The notes under the pieces are model-generated. The model was not told the DNA's origin and searched no databases. It worked only from the letters and a program-made list of their open reading frames with translations. Source: Streptococcus oralis (lineage in GTDB: Bacteria; Bacillota; Bacilli; Lactobacillales; Streptococcaceae). From it: DNA of 64,000 nt. Each line of letters starts with the position of its first letter. Within the stretch, counting starts at the first letter, position 1. Location: assembly GCF_022749195.1 (NCBI RefSeq), contig NZ_CP094226.1, positions 1,390,001 to 1,454,000 on the forward strand. Reading direction: 5' to 3'. Shown here in pieces: positions 63,036 through 64,000 of the stretch. The position numbers and the translations under genes are program-made.

Positions 63036-64000
63036 TTAAGGTAGTAGCACTTTTTCCATGCCAATCTTGTCATCACTTTTTACAAATACAACATTTCGTT
63101 TCCCTGTTAATTCTACTAGTTTTTCTTTACCAAGGATGATTGCGAGATTCTTAATAATTGAACGTTTAGCTACATCATCGTAATAAGTAAAAATAAATCG
63201 ATAAGGATACTCACCTTTCTTTGCTAATTCAAAACATTTTTGAAATATTTCTTTATCCAAAGGGTCTACTGAGTGACCAAAAATAACAATGTTTTTCGAA
63301 ACTGGAACTCTAGTCGGAACAGCACGCCCTAAAACAGAAGTATTTTTTACAGTATAATTTCTCTTAATAAAAAATTCTTCAAATTTATTTCCTGTTTCTT
63401 TGACAACTCGTTGATAATATTTCTGATAAGGTATCAAATCACTGTTGACATCATTTTCCTTATCCTCAATTCCAAAGACCATGGTATTGATCCTATTAGG
63501 TTGTCTATCTAAATCAATTCGCCCATGTATAAAATGAGTTTTCTCCTCAAAAGTTCCAAAGAGATGGCTCGATGTGTTGGTATAATTAAAGTTTAGGACA
63601 GAAGAATTTGACAAATCCGATATTGCATCTAGGGCTGTTGGTCTTACTTCAATTTTTCGAACTTCAAAGTCTAAATAATCCAAATATGACAGATAGATTT
63701 CTAATAGTTCAATTAATAAATCAAGTTCCTTGATGAAGATATTGTTAAGTGCCTCTATTAGCAGCTCTTTTTCGTTGTTGTCGAATGCTAGCGTATCGTT
63801 TTTTTCTTCAGCTATTTTAACTATGTAATGTTTTGCATTGTAATTACTAATATCTAGTAAGTGATTATCAAATTCAGGTTTATCAGCAAGGCCATAACAC
63901 TCAAAGAACACTTTACTATTTTCTTTGAAATACATCATTCCATCCGCAAGTCGAGAAATCATGATTTCAAGGTTAGACCAGTTTTCTCCCAGAGTATCTT
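63036..64000 (-). CDS. AbiH-like abortive-infection protein (5' end beyond window)
   Basis: The frame is open to the window edge. An ATG at 63962 gives 308 residues, but the frame continues upstream through ENWSNLE, a segment typical of AbiH proteins, so the true start lies outside. Landmarks: LNFNYTNTSSHLFG (FNYT), HGRID, MVFGIEDK, and late NIVIFGHSVDPLD. This is the AbiH family (PF14253), first known from a lactococcal phage-abortive-infection system; the mechanism is unknown. It has its own terminator. The other genes of the possible defence island would be to the right. Confidence 0.82.
   Translation of the reverse strand, partial: DTLGENWSNLEIMISRLADGMMYFKENSKVFFECYGLADKPEFDNHLLDISNYNAKHYIVKIAEEKNDTLAFDNNEKELLIEALNNIFIKELDLLIELLEIYLSYLDYLDFEVRKIEVRPTALDAISDLSNSSVLNFNYTNTSSHLFGTFEEKTHFIHGRIDLDRQPNRINTMVFGIEDKENDVNSDLIPYQKYYQRVVKETGNKFEEFFIKRNYTVKNTSVLGRAVPTRVPVSKNIVIFGHSVDPLDKEIFQKCFELAKKGEYPYRFIFTYYDDVAKRSIIKNLAIILGKEKLVELTGKRNVVFVKSDDKIGMEKVLLP

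Overview
The window is chromosomal DNA of a low-GC Gram-positive coccus, most likely a Streptococcus of the Mitis group (mitis, oralis, infantis or pneumoniae-like). The evidence is the psaBCA-tpx-psaR manganese locus, a NOX-type NADPH oxidase closely resembling SpNOX, EstA, RNase J2, MsmK, a YSIRK/LPXTG surface protein, and dense AAGGAG ribosome binding sites with TGn extended -10 promoters. The species call is inference. No rRNA, tRNA, insertion sequence or CRISPR array was seen.

Left part (1-21.6 kb): a minus-strand group (nitroreductase with a 5' frameshift, pepV, uracil-DNA-glycosylase-like, rhodanese), a solitary amino-acid binding lipoprotein, a lipoprotein, a phosphoesterase followed by uvrC, a membrane-anchored M10 (matrixin-like) protease, estA, rnjB, a LysM-CHAP wall protein and recJ. 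A divergent plus-strand four-gene amino-acid ABC transporter follows, then a nucleotidyltransferase-like gene, an Rrf2 regulator with a probable autoregulatory operator, a membrane protein and a second phosphoesterase paralogous to the first.

Middle (21.6-30.6 kb): thrS lies behind a duplicated threonine T-box. A roughly 450-bp block (tail of a small membrane-protein gene + promoter + T-box leader) occurs twice as direct repeats, with a different small membrane-protein gene between the copies. A P-loop kinase-like gene between the second T-box and thrS is cut by one in-frame stop. After thrS come a BceS/BceR-type two-component system without a transporter, a TetR gene whose candidate operator recurs before a membrane-anchored flavin reductase-like gene, and a DUF2974 hydrolase.

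Surface and redox part (30.6-47 kb): a 2135-residue LPXTG protein with 16 copies of an exact 150-bp repeat, the NOX-type oxidase, a metallo-beta-lactamase-fold hydrolase, a lipoprotein, pepO, and the manganese locus psaBCA, tpx and psaR with a PsaR-type operator over the psa -35 box.

Right part (47-64 kb): dtd and relA, msmK behind a cre-like site, then a long minus-strand run pnp-cysE-ydeI-like-nucleoside phosphorylase-DHFR-like-cysS-mrnC-pucR-like. pnp is preceded by an unexplained structured leader. metE-metF follow with a perfect MET-box, then an overlapping pair of probable DNA-damage genes (Pyr_excise-like and YbgA/DUF1722), and at the edge the 3' part of an AbiH-like abortive-infection gene that runs off the window.
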